Source: Sulfurovum sp. (lineage in GTDB: Bacteria > Campylobacterota > Campylobacteria > Campylobacterales > Sulfurovaceae). From it: 39,803 nucleotides of DNA. This document shows positions 16,974 through 26,021 of the stretch, piece by piece. Numbering within the stretch: the stretch's first letter is position 1; each line of letters begins with the position of its first letter. The notes beneath the pieces were generated by a model. That model had not been told where the DNA came from, ran no database searches, and worked only from the letters and a program-made list of their open reading frames with translations. Position numbers and translations under genes: made by a program. The stretch covers positions 1 through 39,803 of the forward strand of contig JAUZSQ010000034.1 of the NCBI GenBank assembly GCA_030949325.1, given 5' to 3'.

Positions 16974-17080
16974 GCTATGGAATCTCCCTAAGAGTGAGCT
17001 ATAAGAATCAAGTATATCAAAAATATCATTATACTATGAAGTATAAGTCTTATTTTACACAAGATTTGCTAAACTATTAA

Positions 17081-17202
17081 CAATACCTTCGCCAAAATGA
17101 AAAAGAGCATATTTTTAAAAGTTCAAACCCCGTAAATAGGAGGGTTAGAGAAGAAGAAAATAGCTATTTTTTAGTAAAAATACAAATTGGCTAAGGTATT
17201 GG
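17081..17202. mobile_element. MITE copy 1 (122 bp, inverted repeats, TATTAA duplication)
   Basis: The ends are inverted: CAATACCTTCGCCAA at 17081-17095 against TTGGCTAAGGTATTGG at 17187-17202. TATTAA flanks both sides (17075-17080 and 17203-17208). The body is about 85 percent like the copy at 33124-33243, in the same orientation, and encodes no protein. It ends about 40 bases before the porin start, so it now forms the upstream region of that gene. Confidence 0.82.
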
Positions 17203-17243
17203 TATTAAAAGACTATTTAAATTTATTTTAGGAGAAGATTGAT

Positions 17244-18641
17244 ATGATAATGAAAAGTATAGTAGGGTTAGTAAGTATGGCATTGGCATCACAAGTAGTG
17301 ATAGCAGGAGGGAATGTAGATTCCAAAGTTCCAGAAACTGAGGTAGTAGTAGCACCAGTCATTCAGGAAGCACCGTATAAATATGTGAAGAAATCTATCA
17401 CCGTAGATGATGGAAGTTTCCATGGGTATGTAAGAGCACAGCATATTTTTAATGATACGGATAATGGATTTGGTAAAGTCACAGGAAGTACACTGGGGCT
17501 AGGCTTAGGATATGGTTTGGAAGTGGTATCAGGATTGACTATTGGAGCAGAGTTTTACGGGGTGATGGATTCTGGTCTGACTGATACCGATGAAAAACTT
17601 ATCGCCTATGGTCAATTTATGAATACCGTCAAAAGTCCTAATGAACTCGATGCTGGGTATGCGTGGGGTGCACATATTAGATATAAGGGTGAGGGCTACA
17701 AAATACAACTTGCAAGAAGTCAATTTAGCTCTCCTCTGACCAAAACGCAAATTACCCATGTACCAAACCTCTATGAATATGCAAGAGTCGATGCCGATAT
17801 ATGGGGAGGAAATGCTTCTGTTTCTTATATTACCAAAATGTCGTATGGTTCACGTTCAGCAGCTGACTGGGGATTGATTGGTGAATTTACAGGTACAGCA
17901 GGTATGTATGCCGTACCTTTTGATGTGGGTGGCGGTAAGCCTTTCTTGGAACGTGGTACTTACTATGGGATAGATGAAACGCTCAAAGCAGGGACAACTG
18001 ACTCCAATGGTATTTTCGTTTTTGGATATGAGAAGAAAATCAAAAAACTCAATATCAAAGTATGGGATTTCCTTGTTGATGATGTCTTAAATAACATTTT
18101 TGTCGAAGCCGATTATAAGTTTCCACTAGGCAAAGGTAAAGGGTTGAAGATTTCAGCACATATATGGAACCAAGATATTTCCAATGCGTCTTATGAAGAT
18201 TTGTATGGAGGTACGCTTATAGGAGCAGAAGCTGTACTCAAATGGGGTTCAGTGATAGGGAAACTAGCGTATGAGAGCAAAGATGATGGTGGGTTACTTA
18301 ACGCTTGGGGTGCAAATCCTGGCTATACCTCTTCTATCTTTTCTCGTAATGAATACCGTTCAAATGTAGATGCGTATAAGGCAACTTTGGTCTATAAACC
18401 AATGAAAGGACTCAAGCTAATGGCTTCTTATGCTAATTATGGACAATCAGATACCTTTAATAAAAAGTATAACTCTGCACCAACAGATGATGCAAGTGAG
18501 ATGGATTTGGCTATCATCTATAAACCTAGAGCTGATGTAACGATTAAACTCTTTAATGCTAACCGTACTTCGGAGTATAATTCAGCAAGTAAAGACCGTA
18601 CACAAAATCATACACGGTTGATTATGAACTTTGCATTTTAA
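17244..18641 (+). CDS. OprD-family outer-membrane porin
   Basis: This 465-aa protein has a signal peptide (SIVGLVSMALASQVVIA) and a barrel of the OprD type as found in Campylobacterota. Supporting features are the early GSFHGYVRAQHIF strand, the GLGLGYGLEVVSGLTIGAEFYGV strand pair and a C-terminal aromatic end (HTRLIMNFAF). The strong Shine-Dalgarno AGGAGAA (17230-17236) favours ATG 17244. It lies 12 bases before a TauE/SafE gene, so a shared role in uptake or export of a small anion is possible. Its substrate cannot be told. Confidence 0.85.
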   Translation: MIMKSIVGLVSMALASQVVIAGGNVDSKVPETEVVVAPVIQEAPYKYVKKSITVDDGSFHGYVRAQHIFNDTDNGFGKVTGSTLGLGLGYGLEVVSGLTIGAEFYGVMDSGLTDTDEKLIAYGQFMNTVKSPNELDAGYAWGAHIRYKGEGYKIQLARSQFSSPLTKTQITHVPNLYEYARVDADIWGGNASVSYITKMSYGSRSAADWGLIGEFTGTAGMYAVPFDVGGGKPFLERGTYYGIDETLKAGTTDSNGIFVFGYEKKIKKLNIKVWDFLVDDVLNNIFVEADYKFPLGKGKGLKISAHIWNQDISNASYEDLYGGTLIGAEAVLKWGSVIGKLAYESKDDGGLLNAWGANPGYTSSIFSRNEYRSNVDAYKATLVYKPMKGLKLMASYANYGQSDTFNKKYNSAPTDDASEMDLAIIYKPRADVTIKLFNANRTSEYNSASKDRTQNHTRLIMNFAF

Positions 18642-18653
18642 GCGTCAAATATA

Positions 18654-19394
18654 ATGACACTAATATTAATAGCTGTAGGTATCTTTATCGGGATGCTTTC
18701 TGGCTTGTTTGGTATTGGTGGAGGGATGATACTGATACCTATACTTTTGGTATTGGGCTTTGATATTAAAGTAGCGATTGGTATTTCTGTGATTCAGATG
18801 GTTTTTTCTTCGGTGTATGGTTCTTATCTAAACTATAGAAAAGGCTTACTCATGCTAGGAGAAGGTCTGTTTGTGGGTTTTGGAGGCTTTTTAGGAGGCT
18901 TTATCGGAGGATATATTACCCCTTATATTGCAGATACTATTTTGCAAGGTCTGCTCATCTTTGTTTTGATTTTTGCCTTACTCAGATTGATTTTTAGTCA
19001 AAAATATACAGAAGAGCTAGAGACCAAGAGACTCAATAAAATGCTTTTGTTTATGATGGGTGTTATGATTGGTATCTTCTCTATTACCTTAGGCATCGGT
19101 GGTTCTATTATATTACTTCCTTTATTGGTAGGGATTTTACACTATCCTCTGAAAAAAGCTGTCAGTATAGGATTATTCTTTGTCGTATTTTCTTCTATCT
19201 CAGGATTCATTACGAGACTAAGTATCGGTACGATAGATTTTGAAAATGGACTTATCGTAGCACTAGCATCGCTATTGGGTGTGACCTTAGGTATCTATAT
19301 CACTACATATTTGAGTGAAAAAATGCATAAAAGATTGTTGATGTTATTGTATAGTCTAGGATTGTTTCTTATGGTGACGAATATTTTTTTTTAA
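18654..19394 (+). CDS. TauE/SafE (TSUP) family membrane transporter
   Basis: This 246-aa integral membrane protein is built from two homologous halves, each opened by the family motif: GLFGIGGGMILIPILL and ITLGIGGSIILLPLLVG. TSUP proteins move sulfur-containing organic or inorganic anions across the inner membrane. It directly follows the porin gene on the same strand. Confidence 0.88.
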   Translation: MTLILIAVGIFIGMLSGLFGIGGGMILIPILLVLGFDIKVAIGISVIQMVFSSVYGSYLNYRKGLLMLGEGLFVGFGGFLGGFIGGYITPYIADTILQGLLIFVLIFALLRLIFSQKYTEELETKRLNKMLLFMMGVMIGIFSITLGIGGSIILLPLLVGILHYPLKKAVSIGLFFVVFSSISGFITRLSIGTIDFENGLIVALASLLGVTLGIYITTYLSEKMHKRLLMLLYSLGLFLMVTNIFF

Positions 19395-19516
19395 ATGGTA
19401 GTAGATAGATGTACTTGATTATAAATATATTATATGTTATGCTTTACTTGTAGTAACAATAGTTTGTGCCAATATAGGTTAATCTTTACACAGAATATTC
19501 ATAGAGGAGTTATGAA

Positions 19517-20035
19517 ATGGGAATCACGCCAACAGATATAGAACATGAAGTAAGAACGATAGATATTATTGTTTCAAAGGGAGATGCAAAAGGTGATATT
19601 ACCTATGCCAATCCCATTTTTTTTAAGATAGCAGGATATACTCAATCTGAACTAACAGACAAGCCTCATTCGATTTTGAGACATCCTGATATGCCTAAGA
19701 TTATTTTTAAATATTTTTGGAGTAATTTGAAATCAAATAAAGATGTCAAAGCTTTTGTCAAAAATCTCACCAAAGATGGTGGGTTTTATTGGGTTCTTGC
19801 TCATGTCAGAGTAGCTATGAATCCCGATAAAACATTTAGAAATTATGTATCGACGAGAAAAGGGATGTCCACATCTGCAAGGGCTATCATTGAACCTCTG
19901 TATGCTTCATTGCTCAATGCCGAAGTGAGTGGAGGTATGCAAGCTTCTTTACCTCTATTGGAAGACTTTTTAAGAGACAATGGTGCCTCATTAGCTACAT
20001 TTAATGAAACCATGCAAAAAATTCAAGATAACTAA
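19517..20035 (+). CDS. PAS-domain sensory protein (Aer-like)
   Basis: This 172-aa soluble protein has one PAS domain of the aerotaxis type (DITYANPIFFKIAGYTQSEL, the HSILRHPDMP turn, GGFYWVLAHVRVAMNPD), which in Aer binds FAD. A helical extension follows, but no methyl-accepting or kinase domain, so it must signal through a partner. The next gene is a roadblock-like protein 11 bases away, then SixA. Confidence 0.85.
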   Translation: MGITPTDIEHEVRTIDIIVSKGDAKGDITYANPIFFKIAGYTQSELTDKPHSILRHPDMPKIIFKYFWSNLKSNKDVKAFVKNLTKDGGFYWVLAHVRVAMNPDKTFRNYVSTRKGMSTSARAIIEPLYASLLNAEVSGGMQASLPLLEDFLRDNGASLATFNETMQKIQDN

Positions 20036-20046
20036 AAGGATAGACA

Positions 20047-20433
20047 ATGATAGCGTTTGAACAATCAATGAAGAAATTACGTAGTGTCAGTGGGTACTTA
20101 GGTTCTGCCGTATTAAATTTCTCGGGAGAGACTTTGTATATGGATGATGAAAATATATCAGTAGATATTGCATATTCTGCGAGTATTTTTAATGATGCTT
20201 TTAGAATGATTTCTGAATCCTCGCTGGATGTAGGCTTTGCTGAAGCCACTTTAGTGGAATCAAGAACAGAAGACGGTCATGTCTTTTGGATTAACACCTC
20301 AGGTGGAGGAGAAGATAGCTTCTCTAAGCTCACAACATTTTCTATTTTTAGAGATGATGGTAATGTAGCCCTAGGTAAAATGATTATGGAAAAGACTGCA
20401 CAAAGTATGTCCAAAGAAATGACTAATCTATAG
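20047..20433 (+). CDS. Roadblock/LC7-like small protein
   Basis: This 128-aa protein has an alpha/beta layout fitting a roadblock/LC7 fold: an opening helix (FEQSMKKLRSVSGYLGSAV), the strand pair VLNFSGETLYMDD, a central helix (SIFNDAFRMISESSL) and a closing helix with GNVALGKMIMEKTAQ. Roadblock proteins often partner small GTPases or sensory proteins. The fold call is by pattern only. Confidence 0.5.
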   Translation: MIAFEQSMKKLRSVSGYLGSAVLNFSGETLYMDDENISVDIAYSASIFNDAFRMISESSLDVGFAEATLVESRTEDGHVFWINTSGGGEDSFSKLTTFSIFRDDGNVALGKMIMEKTAQSMSKEMTNL

Positions 20434-20475
20434 GATTATCTGTAGGTAATATACACTATTTTAGAGGAGGATACT

Positions 20476-21018
20476 ATCAAAACTTTATATTTGATACGAC
20501 ATGCAAAGTCTGATTGGAAAAATGGTTCTTTACATGACTTTGAAAGAGGATTGAGTAGCAAAGGATATAAGGCACTCAATACGATGAGTGCTTACCTCTC
20601 TATACAAAAATTAAAACCAGACTTGATACTAACAAGTCTGGCACTTCGCGCTCAGATAACAGCAGATAAATTGGCAGAAGAGATAGGATATAAAGGGAAG
20701 ATTCATTATATGGACGAACTGTATAATTCTCGTCCTGAAACATTTATTAATGTCTTAAGCCTACAAGATGAAAGTTACGAAAGTATTTTTCTCGTAGGGC
20801 ATAATCCTGAATTGACAGAGTTCTCCAATTTTTTACTGAGGGATAACTTTTATAAATTTCCTGCTTTAGGCGTGTTGGCATTGGAATTAACTATTGAGTC
20901 TTGGTCTGAAATTGTAGAAAACTGTGGAGAAATCACATTTTTTATACAACCCAAACAATTTAAATATTATGTACCCAAACAAATACGGACCATATTATCA
21001 GAAAGAGCAGAAGATTAA
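20476..21018 (+). CDS. sixA: SixA-like phosphohistidine phosphatase (odd ATC start)
   Basis: This member of the histidine phosphatase superfamily starts TLYLIRHAKSDW (the RHA/RHG catalytic motif) and has the second His in FLVGHNPELTEF. SixA removes phosphate from His-phosphotransfer domains or NPr. The expected start codon, six bases after the strong Shine-Dalgarno GAGGAGG (20464-20470), reads ATC at 20476-20478 instead of ATG. The nearest standard in-frame start, TTG 20491, would remove the beginning of the first beta strand and has no good ribosome site. Either ATC is used or the base is wrong. Confidence 0.88.
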   Translation: MKTLYLIRHAKSDWKNGSLHDFERGLSSKGYKALNTMSAYLSIQKLKPDLILTSLALRAQITADKLAEEIGYKGKIHYMDELYNSRPETFINVLSLQDESYESIFLVGHNPELTEFSNFLLRDNFYKFPALGVLALELTIESWSEIVENCGEITFFIQPKQFKYYVPKQIRTILSERAED

Positions 21019-21029
21019 AGGACAAGTGC

Positions 21030-22727
21030 ATGAACAAAAAAGAGCAAGACATATTCAAAGAGATGACTATAAACCTTAATACATATGTTAAATCTAAAGA
21101 ATATGAGTATATTTCAAAAATAGAAACCTCTCTTAAATCATTTTTTAATGCTACTGATATAAAGATTTGGTATTGCGATAGGGATACTGGAGCTATTAGA
21201 TATTTTACTAAAGAAAAATCTGAAACATTAGCTATGGATGTAAGTTTAACACAAAAGGTGATTGAAAGTCGTAGAGGTTTAATAGAAAATCATATTACGA
21301 GTAACAAATATTACAATCCTTCTATAGACAACCCCTTTGCTTTAAAAGTGAGATCTTTATTAATTTTTCCTCTTGTAAGACATAAGAAAGTCATTGCTAT
21401 AGTCAAACTATGGCGAGGAATGAAGCAACGAAAAAAATTTTTCGCGTAAAGATGAAGAATTATTAGACTTGTTTAGACCACTTTTTTTGGGAATGATTGA
21501 CTCTGAAATGATAGATAAAGAGACGTTACTCTCTCTATTGTTGGAGATTCTTCTGTTGAGGTCATCAAAAGTGAACCCAAAGTCTCCTCTGAAGTACTCC
21601 ACGCTAAGGTATTACCTTCATTGGAACAAGAAACGATAGACGTACTCAAGGAAGAACTCGTCCAAAAGACAGCACAAGCTAAAGAAGACTTCAAAGTATT
21701 CTCTGCACTTAAAAAAGAGATAAAAAGTTATCAAGTACAATTACTTTCTAAAGATAAGGTTATTGAGGTGCGAGAAGAAGAAGTGATGAATAGCAACTCA
21801 ATACTCTTGACCAAAGATACTCTGTTAGGAGAACTCAAAAGTAAGCTCACTCTAGAGCAAAATAAATATAAACTCTTAGAAGCCTCTTCTTTGGAACTTT
21901 ATACTGATAATAAAGCCTATAAAATACAGGTAGAATCCTTAGAAAATGATGTGATTATTTTTAAAGGTGAGAATAAAACACTGAGAGAAAAAGTGAAAAA
22001 GGCTCAAGATTCTACACTAAGTATTAGAGCACTGAAGTCACAGCAACTAGAAGAGAATATGAGAAGAAATACGATATTTGAAGGAAATATCGAAGTACTG
22101 TTATCGCAATTCATCAATGATTTTAAAGATAATACTTGTAGCTATACTTGTTTTGAATTAATTCTCTATGCGCTTTCTTCAAAAAAAGGTATGTCCGAAA
22201 TAGAAGAGGTACTCCAAAAGAGTAAAGTCTTAGAAGATATTATTGATAGATACTATTTTAAAGGGGACTTAGTAGTGTTCAATGAAAAAAATAGTATTGC
22301 TGTCTTGATAAAACGTATTGTATCGTATGAAAAGAATGCTTTTTCTGATATGATACAATTAAAAGTTCATTTGGATAGTAATATGCCTACTTCATTGGTT
22401 TTTGATAGTATGAAAATACAGAATATTATTTTACATTTAGTTCGTGATTTACATCAATTTATTCAAGTGAAAGAAAGTATAAATATTGATATTCGTATGA
22501 ATGAAAAATATTTAGAAATTGAACTGGGTGGTACAGTATATGAAAAGAATAGTCTGTTAAAAACAATGTTTCAGCATTCACGACTTGAACTTGATAATAA
22601 AGAGAGAACAGGATTACAATTAAGTAGAAAAGTGATAGAGCGTCTTAGAGGTAATATCACTTATGTTTATACTAATAATTATTATAAATTTATATTGACT
22701 GTTCCTACCCAAGTGATTAAACTATAG
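21030..22727 (+). CDS. GAF / coiled-coil / degenerate histidine-kinase ATPase protein (two compensating frameshifts)
   Basis: Two frames unite into about 565 aa. Residues 1-140 form a GAF-like domain (IWYCDRDTGAIRYF, VRSLLIFPLVRHKKVIAIVKLW). After a slip in the A/T run near 21430, the middle (KDEELLDLFRPLFLGMIDSE) is in another frame. The frame returns near 21530 (SVEVIKSEPKVSSEVL). A long coiled coil follows (about 200-330), then a C-terminal part resembling a histidine-kinase ATPase domain (MKIQNIILHLVRDLHQF, GLQLSRKVIERLRGNI) but lacking a clear Asn box and DxGxG loop. It therefore looks like a non-catalytic signalling or scaffold protein. It directly follows sixA. Confidence 0.65.
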
Positions 22728-22735
22728 GTAAAATA

Positions 22736-25556
22736 ATGAAAAAAGATATGATACATGTGTATGGAGCCAAAGAAAATAATTTAAAAAATATTAATATCAG
22801 TATCCCCAAGAATAAGTTGGTAGATGATTAACGCCAGATTTGAATCTGTGTAAATCGACTTTGGCTTTTTCTACTTTGTATGCTGAGGGACAAAGACGAT
22901 ATATAGAATCGCTTTCTTCTTATGCTAGGCAATTTTTGGGTCGTGTAGGAAAGCCTAATGTAGATAAAATAGAAGGCTTAACCCCTGCGATTGCGATAGA
23001 CCAAAAGACTACCTCCAAAAACCCCCGTTCGACTGTGGGTACGATTACGGAGATTTATGATTATCTCAGACTCTTGTTTGCTCGTGTGGGGGAACAGCAC
23101 TGTCATGAATGTGGAAAGCCTATCTCTTCTATGTCTGCTTCAGATATTATCGAAGAAGTGTTACGTTTGCCCAATGGTGCGAAGCTTGTGATTATGGCAC
23201 CCTTGGTCAAAGAGAAGAAAGGGACGTTTGCTGATATGCTAGAGTCTTTGCGACACAAAGGCTATGTTCGTGCGATGATAGATGGGGTGATGGTACGTCT
23301 TGATGATGAAATAGCACTCTCCAAAACCAAGAAACATACGATAAAAGTAGTCATAGACCGTGTCGTAGTCAAGCAAGAGAGCCGTGACCGTATAGGACAA
23401 GATGTAGAAAAAGCCCTCAAAGAGTCTTATGGTGAACTCGAAATTGAAGTCCTTAACCATGAAGAGATTGACTTTGAATGGCAATATATGCATTATTCTG
23501 AGCTTTTGGCATGTTTTGATTGTAAATTGAGCTTTGAAGTACTAGAACCTGTAAGTTTCTCGTTCAATTCTCCCAAAGGTGCTTGTCCTAGCTGTGATGG
23601 CTTGGGTATTCGTTATGCGATTGACCTCAAAAAAGTCATATCCCAAGAGCTTTGTATCGAAAAAGGTGCAGTGAAGATTATGTATGGCTTTAACAAAAGC
23701 TACTATACCAAATTTCTCTCTGCTTTTTGCCTACAAAATGATATTGCCATAGATATACCCTATGGAGAGCTTCAAACCCATGAGCAAAAAGCAATTTTGT
23801 ATGGCAATGGAGGAACGGTAGATTTTACATGGAAGCGTCATAAACTCACACGTGAATGGCCAGGAGTCATTAAGTTTGCCCATGATATGTTTAAAGAAGA
23901 GAAAGACCTTTCTGAATATATGACCGAAAAAGTATGTGATAGCTGTGAAGGACATCGCTTACGTCCACGTTCTTTGTCTGTGAAGATAGAGGGGCTTAAT
24001 ATCGCAGATATTATAGATATGCCTATAGAAGAATCGTATGCATTGTTTGCCAATGAAGAAAGTTTTGCGCATTTTAATACACAACAAAAGATTATCGCTG
24101 ATTCTATTTTGAAAGAACTTTATGAGAGATTGTATTTCTTGTATGATGTGGGTTTGGGCTATATTACTTTGAACCGTGATGCACGAAGTATCTCAGGAGG
24201 AGAAGCTCAACGTATTCGTATCGCATCGCAAATAGGTTCAGGGCTTACTGGTGTGATGTATGTCTTGGATGAACCTAGTATTGGATTACATGAACGTGAT
24301 ACGATGAAATTGATTCGTACGCTCAATTCTCTTAGAGATAAAGGCAATTCGGTGATTGTAGTCGAGCATGACAAAGAGACTATTTTAGCTGCTGATTATA
24401 TTATTGATATAGGTCCTGGGGCAGGGGCGTATGGTGGAGAGGTGGTTTTTGCAGGAGATAGCAAGAAGTTGGCCAAAGCCAAAACGCTTACTGCTTCGTA
24501 TCTCTATGGGCATAAATCTATCGAATACTCTCATAACAATCCACAAGAAGATTGGATAGAAATTAATAATGTGACACTCAATAATATCAAAGCCTTAGAT
24601 GCCAAGATTCCTTTACGCAATTTTGTCTGTGTCACAGGGGTGAGTGGTTCGGGTAAATCTTCACTTATTTTACAAATCCTTTTGCCCGTAGCACGAGAAT
24701 TACTTAACCGAGCTAAAAAAGTCAATAAAATAGATGGTGTAGAGATTAAGGGATTAGACAAACTTGATAAAGTCATTTCTTTAGACCAAAGTCCTATAGG
24801 ACGTACACCTCGTTCCAATCCTGCGACCTATACGGGGATGATGGATGAGATTCGTAAGCTGTTTTCTCAAACCAAAGAAGCAGAACTTCGAGGCTATAAA
24901 ATAGGAAGATTTTCTTTTAATGTCAAAGGGGGGCGTTGTGAGAAATGTCAAGGAGATGGGCAAATTAAGATAGAGATGCACTTCTTGCCTGATGTGTTGG
25001 TACGCTGTGATACCTGCGAAGGGACACGTTACAATGCACAAACGAGAGAAGTGTATTATAAAGGTAAGTCTATCTCTGATGTCTTGGCATTGTCTGTATC
25101 TGAAGCTTTAGAATTTTTCAAAGCTATTCCTGCTTTGGCAATTAAGCTTAAAACCCTTAGCGATGTAGGTCTAGATTATATTACTTTAGGACAAAATGCC
25201 ACCACGCTCTCTGGAGGAGAAGCCCAAAGGATAAAGCTCAGTCGTGAGCTTAGCCGTAAAGACACAGGTAAAACACTCTATATTTTAGATGAGCCCACCA
25301 CAGGATTACACTTTGCTGATGTAGATAGACTTACAGGGGTATTACATCACCTCGTAGAATTAGGAAACTCGGTTGTCGTGATTGAGCATAATCTTGATAT
25401 GGTAAAGAATGCTGATTATATTATAGATATGGACCCGATGGTGGCAATAAAGGAGGGATGATTATTGCAACTGGAAGTCCAGAAGATTTGGCTACACAGC
25501 ACAAAGACACAGGCTCTTATACAGGAGCGTATCTAGCCAAAGAACTCAAACTCTAA
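22736..25556 (+). CDS. uvrA: Excinuclease ABC subunit A (damaged first Walker A, frameshifts at both ends)
   Basis: UvrA finds DNA lesions for nucleotide excision repair. The reconstructed length, about 940 aa, is normal. Visible features are the start [17 protein letters not shown], zinc modules ([16 protein letters not shown] ... [24 protein letters not shown] ... [10 protein letters not shown]), both ABC signatures ([26 protein letters not shown]), both Walker B sites, and an intact second Walker A ([12 protein letters not shown]). The first Walker A, expected as ITGLSGSGKST, reads [11 protein letters not shown] even after removing two extra bases near 22813-22822, and a stop interrupts it. 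A missing G near 25432 shifts the last part, which should continue [20 protein letters not shown] to KELKL. These may be sequence errors. Confidence 0.93.
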
Positions 25557-25934
25557 GGTCTACTAAAGCTTTGGGCATTACTCTTTTGTCTGCTAAAAGA
25601 GATAGCCATTTTCATGATATATGTCAAAAGTAGTACAGCCAATATTTCATAGCCAATCGCCCATGCAAACAAGAATGAAGATTCTTTACTCAGAGAAAGG
25701 TAGAGATCCACCTTGCCATCGGCAATATAAAAAAATTGAAAAATCAAACCTGTAATATAGGGAAGTGAAATAAAATAGATAGCCATAAAAACTTTTTCAA
25801 ATCCAGCAGGAAAAAAGAGAGGGGTTTTAGCAAGGTCTATATCTTTTTTGTGTGAAGCTAGAATTGGTATTTCTGATAGGTTTTTCTTTGGCTTTATATT
25901 TGGAAGTATTGTTTAGAATTTTATTTTCATTCAT
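25553..25934 (-). CDS. Small two-helix membrane protein (frameshifted)
   Basis: The reconstructed protein is about 127 aa. It starts at ATG 25934 ([19 protein letters not shown]), changes frame near 25860, and continues [20 protein letters not shown] and two membrane helices ([19 protein letters not shown] and [19 protein letters not shown]). It converges on uvrA, the two stop codons overlapping by three bases. I do not recognise the family. It may be a housekeeping envelope protein. Confidence 0.55.
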
Positions 25935-26021
25935 AATGTCCCTTATTCTTCTTTATCGAATATATTTTAATGAATATTATCACTATATAGGTTAAAATAC
26001 CATAAAAATAAGGTGATTATT

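Noticed and set aside
17120-17150. GTTCAAACCCC string resembling a tRNA T-loop
   Set aside because: It lies inside the MITE and recurs in its second copy; no acceptor, D or anticodon stems can be drawn around it.
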